The notes under the pieces are model-generated. The model ran no database searches. It worked only from the letters and a program-made list of their open reading frames with translations, and had not been told where the DNA came from. Below are positions 1-9,054 of a stretch of DNA of 64,000 bases, piece after piece; the stretch's first letter is position 1; every line of letters begins with the position of its first letter. Made by a program: the position numbers and the translations under genes. Source of the stretch: Actinomycetota bacterium (lineage in GTDB: Bacteria > Actinomycetota > Humimicrobiia > Humimicrobiales > Humimicrobiaceae); contig JAMCVO010000026.1 of NCBI GenBank assembly GCA_023475715.1, forward strand, positions 28,201 to 92,200, given 5' to 3'.

Positions 1-887
1 CCTACTTCAATGAATTTGGTAAAACCGGAATTTAGTAAGTTCTCGATACTTTCTACCCATTGCACAGGATTTATAAGCTGTCTTACAAGAGTACTTTTTA
101 CTTCATTTTCCTTAATATATGCAACTTCAGTAGAAGAAAAAAAATCAATTTCGGGTTTACCAAAAACTATGTGATTAGCGTCAAAATATTCAGCAAGTTT
201 TTTAGAAGCTTCACTCATTAAAGGACAATGTGATGCTATATTTACCTTCAGCTCTATTACTCTTTTGGCACCGGCAGATTTCAATTCTTCACTGGCTTTT
301 ATTATATCTTCTTTAATACCACTGATCACTATTTGTGAATAATCGTTGTAGTTAGCCAAAAATACTGAATTTTTATATTTTTCAAGGACATTTTCAACTG
401 CAGAAATTTCTGCACCAAGAACTGCAGCCATTACCATCTCGTTGCCTGTCTTGTTTTGAAGTTCTTTCCCAATGCTTCCCATCATTTTTCCTCTATAAAC
501 AACTATTGATGCGCCCTGACTGTAATTGAAAACTCCGCTGCTGTAAAGTGCACTATAATCACCAAGGCTGTGTCCGATAACTGCACCAATGTTATCCTTA
601 TCAAAATTAAGGTTATCTTTAAGATAATCATTCAGTGCGCAGCTTAGACTGTAGATTGATATCTGACAGAATTGTGTCTGGCTAAGAAATCCTGCGCTGC
701 CGTCTTTATTATTTATGATATCCAGCAAGTTCCTGCCAATTATTTCACTTGAGATTTCAAAATACTTCAAATACTTGCTATGAGTATTTAAAAAATCACT
801 TCCCATTAATTCATGCTGTGATCCCTGTCCGGGAAACATCAGGATAAATTTATTTTTATTTTTATTTATGCTGCAGTGGCTGTTCAT
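1..887 (-). CDS. fabD: Malonyl-CoA:ACP transacylase, C-terminus cut by window edge
   Basis: This enzyme loads malonyl groups from CoA onto acyl carrier protein for type II fatty-acid synthesis in the cytoplasm. Reading the minus strand from the ATG at 887 gives an open frame to the window edge. It carries the family hallmarks: an N-terminal FPGQGSQ motif and the nucleophile elbow GHSLGDYSA, whose serine is the acyl-enzyme residue. About 295 residues are visible and the last part (stop codon) lies left of base 1. A second in-frame ATG at 839 (MFPGQGSQ) is an alternative start; neither has a strong ribosome-binding site. It follows fabZ by 12 bases on the same strand, so the two are probably cotranscribed. 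The family call is firm; only the exact start is uncertain. Confidence 0.93.
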   Translation of the reverse strand, partial: MNSHCSINKNKNKFILMFPGQGSQHELMGSDFLNTHSKYLKYFEISSEIIGRNLLDIINNKDGSAGFLSQTQFCQISIYSLSCALNDYLKDNLNFDKDNIGAVIGHSLGDYSALYSSGVFNYSQGASIVVYRGKMMGSIGKELQNKTGNEMVMAAVLGAEISAVENVLEKYKNSVFLANYNDYSQIVISGIKEDIIKASEELKSAGAKRVIELKVNIASHCPLMSEASKKLAEYFDANHIVFGKPEIDFFSSTEVAYIKENEVKSTLVRQLINPVQWVESIENLLNSGFTKFIEV

Positions 888-899
888 ACTTTTATAAGC

Positions 900-1337
900 T
901 TAACTTATTGCAAACATTGCTTCCGAGTAGCAGGCAATATTGCCATCAACTCTTGCGGTTCCGCTGGCCTTCCCGATGTTTCGCCTGAAATCTGTGATTT
1001 CCACTTCGATTTCAAGCTTATCTCCGGGCCTGACTATTTTTTTGAACCTTGCCTTATCTATCCCGGCGAATAGCACCAGCTTTCCTTTGTTTTCCGGCAA
1101 TAATAATACTGTAATCGCACCCGCCTGTGCAATTGCTTCAATCATTAATACACCTGGCATTACGGGGTTGCCAGGAAAGTGGCCCTTAAAATAATATTCA
1201 CTTTCGTCAACATTTTTTACTGCCTTAATACTCTTTCCAGGCTCCACTTCAAGAACTTCATCTATCAGCAAGAAGGGTTCCCTATGGGGTATAATTTTTT
1301 TAATATCTTCTTTATTTAATTTTTTTAAATTATTCAA
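900..1337 (-). CDS. fabZ: 3-hydroxyacyl-ACP dehydratase FabZ
   Basis: This hot-dog-fold dehydratase removes water from 3-hydroxyacyl-ACP in each elongation cycle of fatty-acid synthesis. The 145-residue product has the expected length. It shows the IIPHREPFLLIDEV start typical of FabZ, then the active-site stretch HFPGNPVMPGVLMIEA, with the catalytic histidine and the downstream glutamate. The frame opens with TTG at 1337-1335, preceded by a weak GGTAG ribosome-binding sequence; no ATG lies nearby upstream. The gene is divergent from the biotin ligase gene, with 82 bases between them, and sits directly before fabD. The biotin-dependent carboxylase genes about 8 kb away would supply malonyl-CoA to the same pathway. 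Identification is secure; the TTG start is inferred from alignment to the usual N-terminus. Confidence 0.95.
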   Translation of the reverse strand: MNNLKKLNKEDIKKIIPHREPFLLIDEVLEVEPGKSIKAVKNVDESEYYFKGHFPGNPVMPGVLMIEAIAQAGAITVLLLPENKGKLVLFAGIDKARFKKIVRPGDKLEIEVEITDFRRNIGKASGTARVDGNIACYSEAMFAIS

Positions 1338-1419
1338 ACTACTACCTTTTTTTAATATTTTGATTTAAAGTAACTTTAAAATAGACGACACCATAAATTT
1401 ATGGTTTCATAAATGGAAT

Positions 1420-2100
1420 ATGATGTTATTTTTAAAAATGGAAAATTTTAATAAAGAACAATTCAATAAAAAATTAAGGACCCAATTTATTGGTAAAAAT
1501 TTAATACATTTTGATAGATTAAATTCAACCAATGATTTTGCTTGTGAAATTGAAAAAAAATCCGATTACATCAATTTAAAAAAAGATTTAAACGGCACTG
1601 TAATAATTTCAGAGATACAGGAACAAGGACGCGGCAGCTTTGACAGATACTGGTTATCGCCCCGGGGCGGTTTATGGTTTACAATAATACTGGTAACTAA
1701 AATAAGGCATAAAGATCTTCCCAAAATGAATTTGATCGCAGCTATTTCAGTTGCAGAAATTCTCATAAAAAAATACAGTTTAAAAGTAACTGTAAAATGG
1801 CCGAATGATATTTACTGTAATGAATACAAACTTGCAGGATTTCTTTCAGAAACTGAAAAAATCAATAATCTATTATATTTAAATATTGGAATTGGAATAA
1901 ATTTAAATATAGATTCAAGTGTCTTTTCAGGTCTTAATTTAAAAGCAATTTCGATTATGGATCTTTTAGGCAGAAAATTAAAAAGGGAGATTTTTCTGGC
2001 AGAGATTCTGCTCTGCTTTGAAAATAATTATAGATATTTCGAGAAAACTCAGGATTTTAAGAATATTTTTAATAAAATTAAAGATAATATCATATATTAA
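1420..2100 (+). CDS. birA: Biotin--protein ligase, catalytic domain only
   Basis: It activates biotin with ATP and transfers it to the lysine of carrier domains such as the AccB domain at 10.7-10.95 kb. Visible motifs are GRGSFDRYWLSP (a variant of the GRGRxGR adenylate-binding loop), KWPND with its catalytic lysine, and GIGINLN. At 226 residues it lacks the N-terminal winged-helix DNA-binding domain of bifunctional BirA. It also appears to lack most of the C-terminal SH3-like domain, so it should be a ligase and not a repressor. The start at 1420 has only a GGA upstream, and an in-frame ATG at 1438 (MENFN) is equally possible. It is divergent from fabZ and convergent with the Lon-type protease gene. 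The GRGRR-to-GRGSF change is unusual but lies in a variable part of the loop. Confidence 0.88.
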   Translation: MMLFLKMENFNKEQFNKKLRTQFIGKNLIHFDRLNSTNDFACEIEKKSDYINLKKDLNGTVIISEIQEQGRGSFDRYWLSPRGGLWFTIILVTKIRHKDLPKMNLIAAISVAEILIKKYSLKVTVKWPNDIYCNEYKLAGFLSETEKINNLLYLNIGIGINLNIDSSVFSGLNLKAISIMDLLGRKLKREIFLAEILLCFENNYRYFEKTQDFKNIFNKIKDNIIY

Positions 2101-2150
2101 AAATATTAAAATAATACCTTAACTAGACCGTAAACTTTACTTTAATTTTG

Positions 2151-4595
2151 TTAATTTTTTATTTTTAATTTAGATTTATTCTTATTTTTTGCTTCTGACT
2201 CCACTGCAGCAGGTCCCGATAGTGCCTTATATTTTTCCATGAATTCTTTTATTTTATTATCAACTTTGTAATTTATGGAATCTTTTTCGAAGGTGCCGTC
2301 TGGTTTTAATTTACCTGCACTTACGCCGGTTAAAATTTCAATGCCTTCATCAATTGTTCTGACAGAATAAATATGAAATTTCTTTTCCTTTACAGCTTTT
2401 ATGACTTCATCTTTAAGCATTAAATTGCGGACATTGCTTTTAGGAATAATAACACCTTGTTCCCCTGTAAGTCCCTTGGCCCTACAGACTTCAAAAAAAC
2501 CTTCTATCTTTTCATTGACTCCACCTATAGCCTGAACTTCCCCTCTCTGATTGACAGAGCCTGTTACAGCAAAATTTTGGTTTATGGGAACTCCGGAAAT
2601 AGCCGACAGTAGTGCATACAGCTCGGCTCCCGATGCGCTGTCTCCTTCAATCTCGCCATAGCTCTGTTCAAAAACTATCCTCGCAGATAAATTCAAAGGT
2701 TTATCCTTGGCAAATCTTCCAGCCAGAAACCCGCTGAGGATTAATACCCCTTTTGTATGAATGGGACCCCCAAGCTTGGTCTCTCGTTCAATATCTATAA
2801 TACCTTCTTTCCCCATTGCGATTGAGACCGTGACCCTTGAAGGCCTTCCGAAGGAAAAATCTCCCAGGCTGAAGACGGATAATCCGTTAACCTGGCCGGC
2901 GGTTTTTCCGGAAGTATCTATTAAAATTGTTCCATCACTGATGTATTCCTTAATTTTTTCAGCAATCAAGTTTGACCTGTATATTTTTTCTTCAACAGCT
3001 TTTATAATATGTTTGTCGCTGATATATTTTGACCTATCCTGTTCCGCATAAAAATTTGCTTCAGTTATCATGTCTGAAGCTTCTGCAAACTTTGTTGAAA
3101 TTTTATTTTTATCTTCAGCCAGCCTTGAGGCATATTCAATCATTTTTAAGATTGCCGAAGATTGAAGATGTTTTAATCCTTCCTTATTGCATATTGTACA
3201 AATAAAAGATGCATATTTTTTTATATTTGCATCGTTTCTATTCATTTCAAGGTCAAAATCCGCTTTAACCTTGAAAAGCTTTTTAAAACCATCGTCCATA
3301 GAATACAAAATGGAATAATGAATCGGTTTTCCGATAAGAACTACCTTTACATTTAATGGAATTGGCTCGGGTTTTAAGCCCTTGGTAGTTATAAAACCTA
3401 ACTTTTCCCCTGCTTCTTCGATAATTATTTTTTTATCTGTTAGAGACATTTTTAAGCTGTCCCAGGAAAAAATATTTTTAAAAAGTTCTTCAACAGGTAT
3501 TACAAGAAAACCATTATTTGCTTTATGAAGAGACCCTCCTCTTATCATTGTAAAATCTGTGGTAAGAACACCGAACTGTGCCTCTTTTTCAACCCTTCCA
3601 AAGAGATTCTGGTAAGTAGGGTTTTTTTCAATAATGACAGGCGCACCCTTCAACTGGGAATTATCAACCAGTAAATTGACTTCATATTTTTTAAAAGGCA
3701 CTTCCTTCATCCATGGAAAAATATATTGTGAAGCTGATTCAGCCTGATGGCTTGCAATAAAAATATCAACATTTTTTAATATATCTTCTTTGACTTCATC
3801 AATAAATTCAATAACTTCATGAATTTCTTTATACTTCTCTTTTATATCATTAACAAATTTTTCTATAGTATAAAGTGCAACATCATGGTTGAGTTTTTTT
3901 ACTGCTTCATTGGTTTTTTTATCAAGGTCTCTTACAGAATCCATTGTTTTTTTGAGTTCATCATTTATTTTTTCCTTTTTTTGCTGTATTTCTTTCTTTT
4001 TTCCTTCATCGAGTTTAAAAAATTCATCCTCGCTTAAAATCTTGCCATCAACAGTCGGAACTATAAAAAGACCAATTTGGGTTGACCTGAGCACAAAACC
4101 TTCGTCTTGAGCTCTCTTATTCAATCCGTTTAATAATTTTTCTTTTTCCTGTTCAATGTCTTTAATTACTCCAGCCTTCTTCTCTGAATAATCTTTGCTT
4201 TCAAAAGTTTTTGGCAGTAGATTTCTTATAGAACTAATAAAATTTGCCGTGTCTTCCTGGAAAATCTTACCCTTTCCTGCGGGTAATTTTATGGCATTAG
4301 GCTCATATGAATTTTTAAAGTTATTTATATAGCACCAATCCAAAGGAACCGGTCTTTTTCTTGCTAGCTCTTCAACAAATCCTTTTACACCAGTAGTTCT
4401 GCCGGTGCCGCTATACCCTGCAACAAAAATATTGAAACCGCCATCTTTTATGTTTAAACCGAACTTTAATGCTTTTACAGCTCTTTCCTGTCCTATGATT
4501 CCTTCGAGAGGAGTCAATTCCTCGGTAGTTTTACATTTCAGCTTCTTGCTGTCATATTCTATCTTTAATTCCTTGAGAGATAGTTCTTTTTGCAT
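2151..4595 (-). CDS. Lon-related ATP-dependent protease (LonB/COG1067 type)
   Basis: This is a cytoplasmic AAA+ serine protease with a Ser-Lys dyad, expected to degrade misfolded or regulatory proteins. The 814-residue product begins with an ATPase region carrying a P-loop-like GYSGTGRTT, with Arg in place of the usual Lys; as I recall, this is common in the family. A long helical insertion spans about residues 130-330. The C-terminal Lon protease domain contains GDSASGAE with the nucleophilic serine and GGVNEKIEGF with the catalytic lysine. A strong GGAGG lies 6 bases before the ATG at 4595. The C-terminus ends in a lysine-rich tail. It is transcribed alone, convergent with birA and downstream of the etf operon across a 150-base gap. 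It is not the classical LonA, since there is no N-terminal LAN domain. Confidence 0.9.
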   Translation of the reverse strand: MQKELSLKELKIEYDSKKLKCKTTEELTPLEGIIGQERAVKALKFGLNIKDGGFNIFVAGYSGTGRTTGVKGFVEELARKRPVPLDWCYINNFKNSYEPNAIKLPAGKGKIFQEDTANFISSIRNLLPKTFESKDYSEKKAGVIKDIEQEKEKLLNGLNKRAQDEGFVLRSTQIGLFIVPTVDGKILSEDEFFKLDEGKKKEIQQKKEKINDELKKTMDSVRDLDKKTNEAVKKLNHDVALYTIEKFVNDIKEKYKEIHEVIEFIDEVKEDILKNVDIFIASHQAESASQYIFPWMKEVPFKKYEVNLLVDNSQLKGAPVIIEKNPTYQNLFGRVEKEAQFGVLTTDFTMIRGGSLHKANNGFLVIPVEELFKNIFSWDSLKMSLTDKKIIIEEAGEKLGFITTKGLKPEPIPLNVKVVLIGKPIHYSILYSMDDGFKKLFKVKADFDLEMNRNDANIKKYASFICTICNKEGLKHLQSSAILKMIEYASRLAEDKNKISTKFAEASDMITEANFYAEQDRSKYISDKHIIKAVEEKIYRSNLIAEKIKEYISDGTILIDTSGKTAGQVNGLSVFSLGDFSFGRPSRVTVSIAMGKEGIIDIERETKLGGPIHTKGVLILSGFLAGRFAKDKPLNLSARIVFEQSYGEIEGDSASGAELYALLSAISGVPINQNFAVTGSVNQRGEVQAIGGVNEKIEGFFEVCRAKGLTGEQGVIIPKSNVRNLMLKDEVIKAVKEKKFHIYSVRTIDEGIEILTGVSAGKLKPDGTFEKDSINYKVDNKIKEFMEKYKALSGPAAVESEAKNKNKSKLKIKN

Positions 4596-4745
4596 TTAGT
4601 CCTCCAAAAAAATTAAAATTAAATATATGTTTCTTGCATTGTCAATAATAGCAATAAAATCTTTGACTGTGCTATATTATATTACTACCTCAGTACAATT
4701 AATATTTTAAAACGCCCTTAAACATAATTTTTCTTTTTTTTGATC

Positions 4746-5954
4746 TTATATGATTCCTTTAGCTGTTTTTATCTTCTTGATTAATTTGGGTAATACTTCA
4801 AACAAATCACCAACTATTCCATAATTGGCTATTTTAAAAATAGGCGCTTCCATGTCTTTATTTATTGCTATTACAAGATCTGACGTTTGCATTCCTGCGA
4901 GGTGCTGTATCGCACCGGAAATACCGCATGCGATATATAGCTTTGGATTTACGGTCTTCCCGGTTTGTCCCACCTGGTGCGGATAGGATATCCAGTTAGA
5001 GTCCACTGCAGCTCTGGATGCTCCGACAACTCCGCCAAGCAAGTCCGCAAGCTCTTTTAAAAGCGCAAAACCTTCGCTACCCCCAAGTCCCCTTCCGCCT
5101 GAAACTATTATGTCATAATCAGTAATATTTATTGCTTCACCGGCTTCTTTTTCCGTATTTATCAGCTTATATCTTGTTTTGAATTTTGACTGGTCTATAT
5201 CAATAAATTCGATTCTTGCCATCGGAATTTCCGATTCTGCACTGCAAATCTTTTTTTTCTCCATGACATGCGGCCGTACTGTTGCCATTTGAGGTCTTGC
5301 ACCCTTTGTTATTATTGTTGCAAGAACATTACCTCCGAATGTGGGCCTTGTCTGAAGAAGTATCTTTTTTTCTTCATCAATGGCAAGCGCCGTACAGTCG
5401 GCAGTAAGTCCAGTTTTTATTATTGCCGCAACCTTCGGGGTCAAAGATCTTCCAAAGCTTGTTGCGCCTGCAAGAAATATCTCTGGTTTATATTTATCAA
5501 TAATTTGAACCAATGCCTTGGCATAAATATCATCAAGCTGATTAGAAAATATAGGATTGTCAACACAGTAAATCTTGTCAAGCCCATATTCAAATGCCTG
5601 TGAAAAATTATCTTCTACTTTATTTCCAATTAATACTCCCGACAGTGGTACACCCAGGATTGATGCCAGTTTTCTTCCTTCAGTGGCAAGTTCATATCCA
5701 ACATCAAGTACCTTGCCTTCAATAGTTTCCAGAAACACCATTACACCATTATAATTCGAAAAATCCATGTGTTTGTCTGACAAACCTGTAATTGCTATGG
5801 ATTTGAACTTACATGCATCTATGCATGAACCACAGAAAACACAGTTGTCTTTAACTGAGGCTTTGCCATTTATTATCTCTATTGCGTCATACATACAGAA
5901 ATTTTTACATAAACCGCATCCGGTACACGTACTTTCATCAACATTTATATCCAA
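4746..5954 (-). CDS. etfA: Electron transfer flavoprotein alpha subunit with N-terminal ferredoxin domain
   Basis: This is the FAD-binding alpha subunit of an electron-transfer flavoprotein. Residues 1-58 form a two-cluster ferredoxin module, with CTGCGLCKNFC and CVFCGSCIDAC giving two CxxCxxCxxxC motifs. The EtfA body follows, with the C-terminal FAD signature (SGGRGLGG, then HQVGQTGKTVNP and CGISGAIQH). EtfA proteins with a fused ferredoxin are known from the caffeyl-CoA reductase and electron-confurcating lactate dehydrogenase complexes of acetogens. A bifurcating or ferredoxin-linked role is therefore likely but is an inference. The start is TTG at 5954, preceded by AAAGGA. It is the last gene of the acyl-CoA dehydrogenase-etfB-etfA operon, about 100 bases after etfB. 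Confidence 0.94.
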   Translation of the reverse strand: MDINVDESTCTGCGLCKNFCMYDAIEIINGKASVKDNCVFCGSCIDACKFKSIAITGLSDKHMDFSNYNGVMVFLETIEGKVLDVGYELATEGRKLASILGVPLSGVLIGNKVEDNFSQAFEYGLDKIYCVDNPIFSNQLDDIYAKALVQIIDKYKPEIFLAGATSFGRSLTPKVAAIIKTGLTADCTALAIDEEKKILLQTRPTFGGNVLATIITKGARPQMATVRPHVMEKKKICSAESEIPMARIEFIDIDQSKFKTRYKLINTEKEAGEAINITDYDIIVSGGRGLGGSEGFALLKELADLLGGVVGASRAAVDSNWISYPHQVGQTGKTVNPKLYIACGISGAIQHLAGMQTSDLVIAINKDMEAPIFKIANYGIVGDLFEVLPKLIKKIKTAKGII

Positions 5955-6058
5955 TATTCAGTTCCTTTCGAAGGTCTGCTAATATTTTATAATCAGAACA
6001 TATTTTATTTCCAAACTATTTGCTGCCAGGTTATATTTATAGTCTGCTAATTTTTACA

Positions 6059-6880
6059 TCAGACGATATTTAATTCCTTCAACTTGCCATAAATCTCGTC
6101 AACCTGCTGGTCCGGGCTGCCTTCAAACATCTTAACATCATAGTGATGCTCAGGCATAAAAATCCTGATCACCTGAGTGTAGGAACCTTCTAAACCAACC
6201 TGGCTTTTATCAATGTTAAGATAATTCTTATCCCATACAGGAATAACCTCATTCTTGGCTCTAAGCTTCCCCCGAAGCGATGGTACCCTTGGAATATTTA
6301 TATCTTTACCTACGGAAATTGCTGCAGGAAGCTTTATTTCGAAAGTTTCATACCTGTCTTCCATAAGCCTTTTTATTGTCATTCTGTTTTTATCTATATC
6401 CAAAATACTGCTTGCATAACCAATAAAAGGAATATTTAGCTTATGGGCAAGCTCAGGGCCAACCTGGCCGGTATCACCATCAAGGGTCTGCTTGCCAAGT
6501 ATTATTAGTTTCCAATCATTAAACTTCTTAATTGCTTCGGCAAGAGTAAGTGCTGTGGCCCACGTATCGGCTCCGGCAAAAGCCCTGTCTGAAAGAAGCA
6601 CAGCTTTATCTATTCCCAGTGATATTACTTCTTTTAACATTTCGTTTGATTGAGGCGGACCCATTGTGAGTGCAATTGTTTCAATCTCTTCACCTGTTTG
6701 ACTAAATATGGGCGCCAGCTTTTCTTTTAGTCTTATTCCCTCTTCAATGGCATAAGTATCAAAGGGATTTATTACAGTTTCAACACCTTCTCTTACAAGG
6801 GTATTTGTTTCAGGATTAATTTTAATTTCTGTTGTTCCCGGAACTTGTTTTATGCATACAATAATTTTAATATCTATCAC
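6059..6880 (-). CDS. etfB: Electron transfer flavoprotein beta subunit
   Basis: This is the partner of the ferredoxin-fused EtfA. The 273-residue protein begins IIVCIKQVPG, typical of EtfB. It contains the nucleotide-binding loop GKQTLDGDTGQVGPE, which resembles the NAD(H)-binding version of anaerobic, bifurcating EtfB and not the AMP-binding version of mitochondrial-type ETF. The start codon is GTG at 6880, preceded by AAGGTC. It lies 75 bases after the acyl-CoA dehydrogenase gene and about 100 bases before etfA, the standard bcd-etfB-etfA order. The complex probably couples an acyl-CoA (de)hydrogenase to NADH and ferredoxin; the reaction direction cannot be read from sequence. Confidence 0.94.
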   Translation of the reverse strand: MIDIKIIVCIKQVPGTTEIKINPETNTLVREGVETVINPFDTYAIEEGIRLKEKLAPIFSQTGEEIETIALTMGPPQSNEMLKEVISLGIDKAVLLSDRAFAGADTWATALTLAEAIKKFNDWKLIILGKQTLDGDTGQVGPELAHKLNIPFIGYASSILDIDKNRMTIKRLMEDRYETFEIKLPAAISVGKDINIPRVPSLRGKLRAKNEVIPVWDKNYLNIDKSQVGLEGSYTQVIRIFMPEHHYDVKMFEGSPDQQVDEIYGKLKELNIV

Positions 6881-6955
6881 CTGACCTTGAAATATTTTTA
6901 AACATATAAATAATTATAAACATGATTTATTATTATTTTAATAGCATGAGCGGAT

Positions 6956-8107
6956 TTAAAGTACTCCCCTTTTAATTAAATCCAGGGCAATAATATTTCG
7001 CTGAACTTGATTTGTCCCTTCATAAATCTGGGTTATTTTAGCATCTCTCATCATTTTTTCCACAGGGTATTCTTTCATGAAACCATATCCGCCAAATATT
7101 TGAACGGCGTCAATTGTTACCTTCATTGCCACATCGGAAGCAAATAATTTGGACATTGCCGACAGTCTGGATACATTCTTTTCTCCACTATCAATAACTT
7201 TTGCCGCATGATAAACAAGTGCGCGAGCAGCTTCTATCTGTGTAGCCATGTCAGCCAGCATATGCTGGATAGCCTGCAGAGATGAAATCGATGCACCAAA
7301 TTGTCTTCGCACTTTTGAATAATTTATTGCTTCTTCCAGGGCCGCTTGCGCCACTCCGACTGCCTGTGCACCTACGGCAGGCCTTGATTGATCAAAAGTT
7401 CTCATAGCTGCAATGAAACCCATGCCTTCTCCTGCTATCAGATTTTCCTTTGGAACCCTGCAGTCTGTAAAAATCAATTCCCTGGTAGCAGATGCTCTTA
7501 TTCCAAGTTTGTTTTCTTTTTTACCAAAGTCAAAACCTTTTGTTCCTTTTTCGACTATGAAAGCACTTGCACCTCTTGCACCTTTAGAAGGATCAGTCAT
7601 TGCAAAAACAGTATAAATATCGGCTTCACCACCATTTGTAATCCATTGTTTGGTGCCATTTAAGATATAGAAATCACCATCTTTTACTGCTTTTGTTCTG
7701 ATATTGCCTACATCACTGCCTGCTTCAGGTTCAGTAAGTCCGAATGCAGCAAGTTTTTCTCCGCTTGCCAGCAGTGGAAGATATTTTTTCTTTTGCTCTT
7801 CGCTGCCAAGCAATATTATAGGAATAAAACCCAGCCCGCTTGCGGCATAAGTTGTAGCAACACTTAAATCACCTCTGCTCAGCTCCTCAGTTGCAAGGCA
7901 TACCTCGAAAATTCCTGTTCCCATTCCACCGTATTGTTCAGGAACAAAAAGCCTAAACAAATCACTTTTCCCTATTTCCTTTATTATTTCCGCAGGAAAT
8001 ATGCAGTTCTCATCCATTTCAGCCCTTTGGGGTTTAATTCTCTCATCAACAATTTGCCTGCATATATCTACAATCATCTGCTGTTCCTCTGTTAAAAAAT
8101 AATGCAT
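6956..8107 (-). CDS. Acyl-CoA dehydrogenase (short/medium-chain, butyryl-CoA dehydrogenase-like)
   Basis: This flavoenzyme oxidises acyl-CoA to enoyl-CoA, or runs in reverse as an enoyl-CoA reductase when paired with a bifurcating ETF. The protein of about 383 residues shows the family signatures: AFGLTEPEAGSDVGNIRT in the FAD/substrate region, QWITNGGEADIY, and near the C-terminus QIFGGYGFMKEYPVEKMMRDAK followed by QIYEGTNQVQRNIIA. The glutamate of YEGT is the usual catalytic base of short-chain enzymes. I place the start at 8107 because GGAGG precedes that ATG. The frame stays open for 14 more codons upstream, but there is no ribosome-binding site there. It leads the operon with etfB and etfA. 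Substrate specificity is not readable. Confidence 0.93.
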   Translation of the reverse strand: MHYFLTEEQQMIVDICRQIVDERIKPQRAEMDENCIFPAEIIKEIGKSDLFRLFVPEQYGGMGTGIFEVCLATEELSRGDLSVATTYAASGLGFIPIILLGSEEQKKKYLPLLASGEKLAAFGLTEPEAGSDVGNIRTKAVKDGDFYILNGTKQWITNGGEADIYTVFAMTDPSKGARGASAFIVEKGTKGFDFGKKENKLGIRASATRELIFTDCRVPKENLIAGEGMGFIAAMRTFDQSRPAVGAQAVGVAQAALEEAINYSKVRRQFGASISSLQAIQHMLADMATQIEAARALVYHAAKVIDSGEKNVSRLSAMSKLFASDVAMKVTIDAVQIFGGYGFMKEYPVEKMMRDAKITQIYEGTNQVQRNIIALDLIKRGVL

Positions 8108-8137
8108 AAAAATCCTCCGATAAAAAGTTAATTTTAT

Positions 8138-8209
8138 AAAAAGACGCACCTGACACTATGTTAGTTTCACAAATTGTGAAACTTTATATACCCGGCAGCG
8201 TCTTTTTTT
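8138..8209. repeat. Long imperfect hairpin with nested palindrome in the acd-bioY divergent region
   Basis: Arms AAAAAGACGC (8138-8147) and GCGTCTTTTTTT (8198-8209) are complementary and flanked by A- and T-runs. Between them is a 21-base palindrome (8163-8183, arms AGTTTCACAA/TTGTGAAACT around one base). The left arm continues into ACCTGACACT. That resembles, from memory, REP-type ends associated with RAYT transposases. The element lies 30 bases upstream of the dehydrogenase start and could act as a terminator in either direction, a leader hairpin or a mobile remnant. No transposase is present. Confidence 0.5.
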
Positions 8210-8290
8210 AAACCTGACCATGATTAAATACTGGTTATACTTAAAATCTAGCTATGCTAAATATAAAGAATATGAATATGAAGGTGAAAA

Positions 8291-9049
8291 ATGAATAATA
8301 ATACAAATCCTGATATATCGAAAAAGTTTTTGTCTTCCGGAAGTGTAAATATCGCAGACGATTCGAACTTTTATATGGAAATAGGTTCGATTTCTATTCC
8401 GGCTGCTGAAAGTCAAAGCAAAACTGCAAAGATATCTTACACTCTGGCATTTGCGGTACTTATGGCAATTTCAGCAAATACATTTGTTTATCTTCCATTT
8501 ACACCTGTACCGATTACCATGCAGGTATTGACTGTTCTGATGTCTGCAATTGCTTTAGGCAGCAGGTTGGCCTTTTTAAGTCAGATGCAATACATATTGG
8601 CAGGATTGCTGGGAGCGCCGGTATTTGCTGGTTTTAAAAGCAGATTTTCAGCAATCATGGGACCCACAGGAGGTTACATAATTGGATTCCTGGCAGCATC
8701 ATTTATTGCCGGATATATTTATGAAAATAATATAGTTGGCACGATTGTAAAATCCTTTAGAATGACAAAGCCAAAAAATTATGCAGAATTTCATGACACC
8801 AGAACTATTTCAATGTTTTTTTCCTGCATCGCGGGGCTTTTAGTCATATATTTGTGTGGTTTTATCCATCTGTATGGTTTTATCTATATGAGTGGAAAAG
8901 CTGGAGGTTTACTCAATATTTTTGAAAAAACCCTAAAGTTAGGAGTTATACCTTTTGTAATTATTGACTTTTTAAAAATACTGATAATCATTAATTTAGA
9001 CAAAGTATTTAGAATAAAGGATAGCTTAGCAAAAGACATACATAACTGA
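8291..9049 (+). CDS. bioY: Biotin transporter BioY (ECF S-component)
   Basis: This is the membrane substrate-binding subunit for biotin uptake. The core from about residue 45 carries the BioY signature: PFTPVPITMQVL, then GAPVFAG, and GPTGGYIIGF, with the aspartate/glycine-rich loop region and about six hydrophobic helices. At 252 residues it is longer than the usual 180-200. A soluble N-terminal extension of about 45 residues precedes helix 1, and an extra loop (about residues 160-175) lies between helices. AAGGTG sits 6 bases before the ATG. No bioM/bioN ATPase or T-component is adjacent, so it may work alone or with a shared energising module. The downstream gene starts 5 bases after its stop, which ties biotin uptake to the carboxylase genes. 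Confidence 0.88.
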   Translation: MNNNTNPDISKKFLSSGSVNIADDSNFYMEIGSISIPAAESQSKTAKISYTLAFAVLMAISANTFVYLPFTPVPITMQVLTVLMSAIALGSRLAFLSQMQYILAGLLGAPVFAGFKSRFSAIMGPTGGYIIGFLAASFIAGYIYENNIVGTIVKSFRMTKPKNYAEFHDTRTISMFFSCIAGLLVIYLCGFIHLYGFIYMSGKAGGLLNIFEKTLKLGVIPFVIIDFLKILIIINLDKVFRIKDSLAKDIHN

Positions 9050-9054
9050 AAAAT

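Noticed and set aside
4617..4645. TTGACA plus TTAATT as a promoter for the Lon-type gene
   Set aside because: Spacing is right, but transcription would start inside the Shine-Dalgarno sequence, leaving no usable leader; chance match in AT-rich DNA.
8108..8149. Extended N-terminus for the acyl-CoA dehydrogenase
   Set aside because: The extra 14 codons lack a ribosome-binding site, overlap the hairpin element, and the family starts at the YFLTEEQ segment after 8107.
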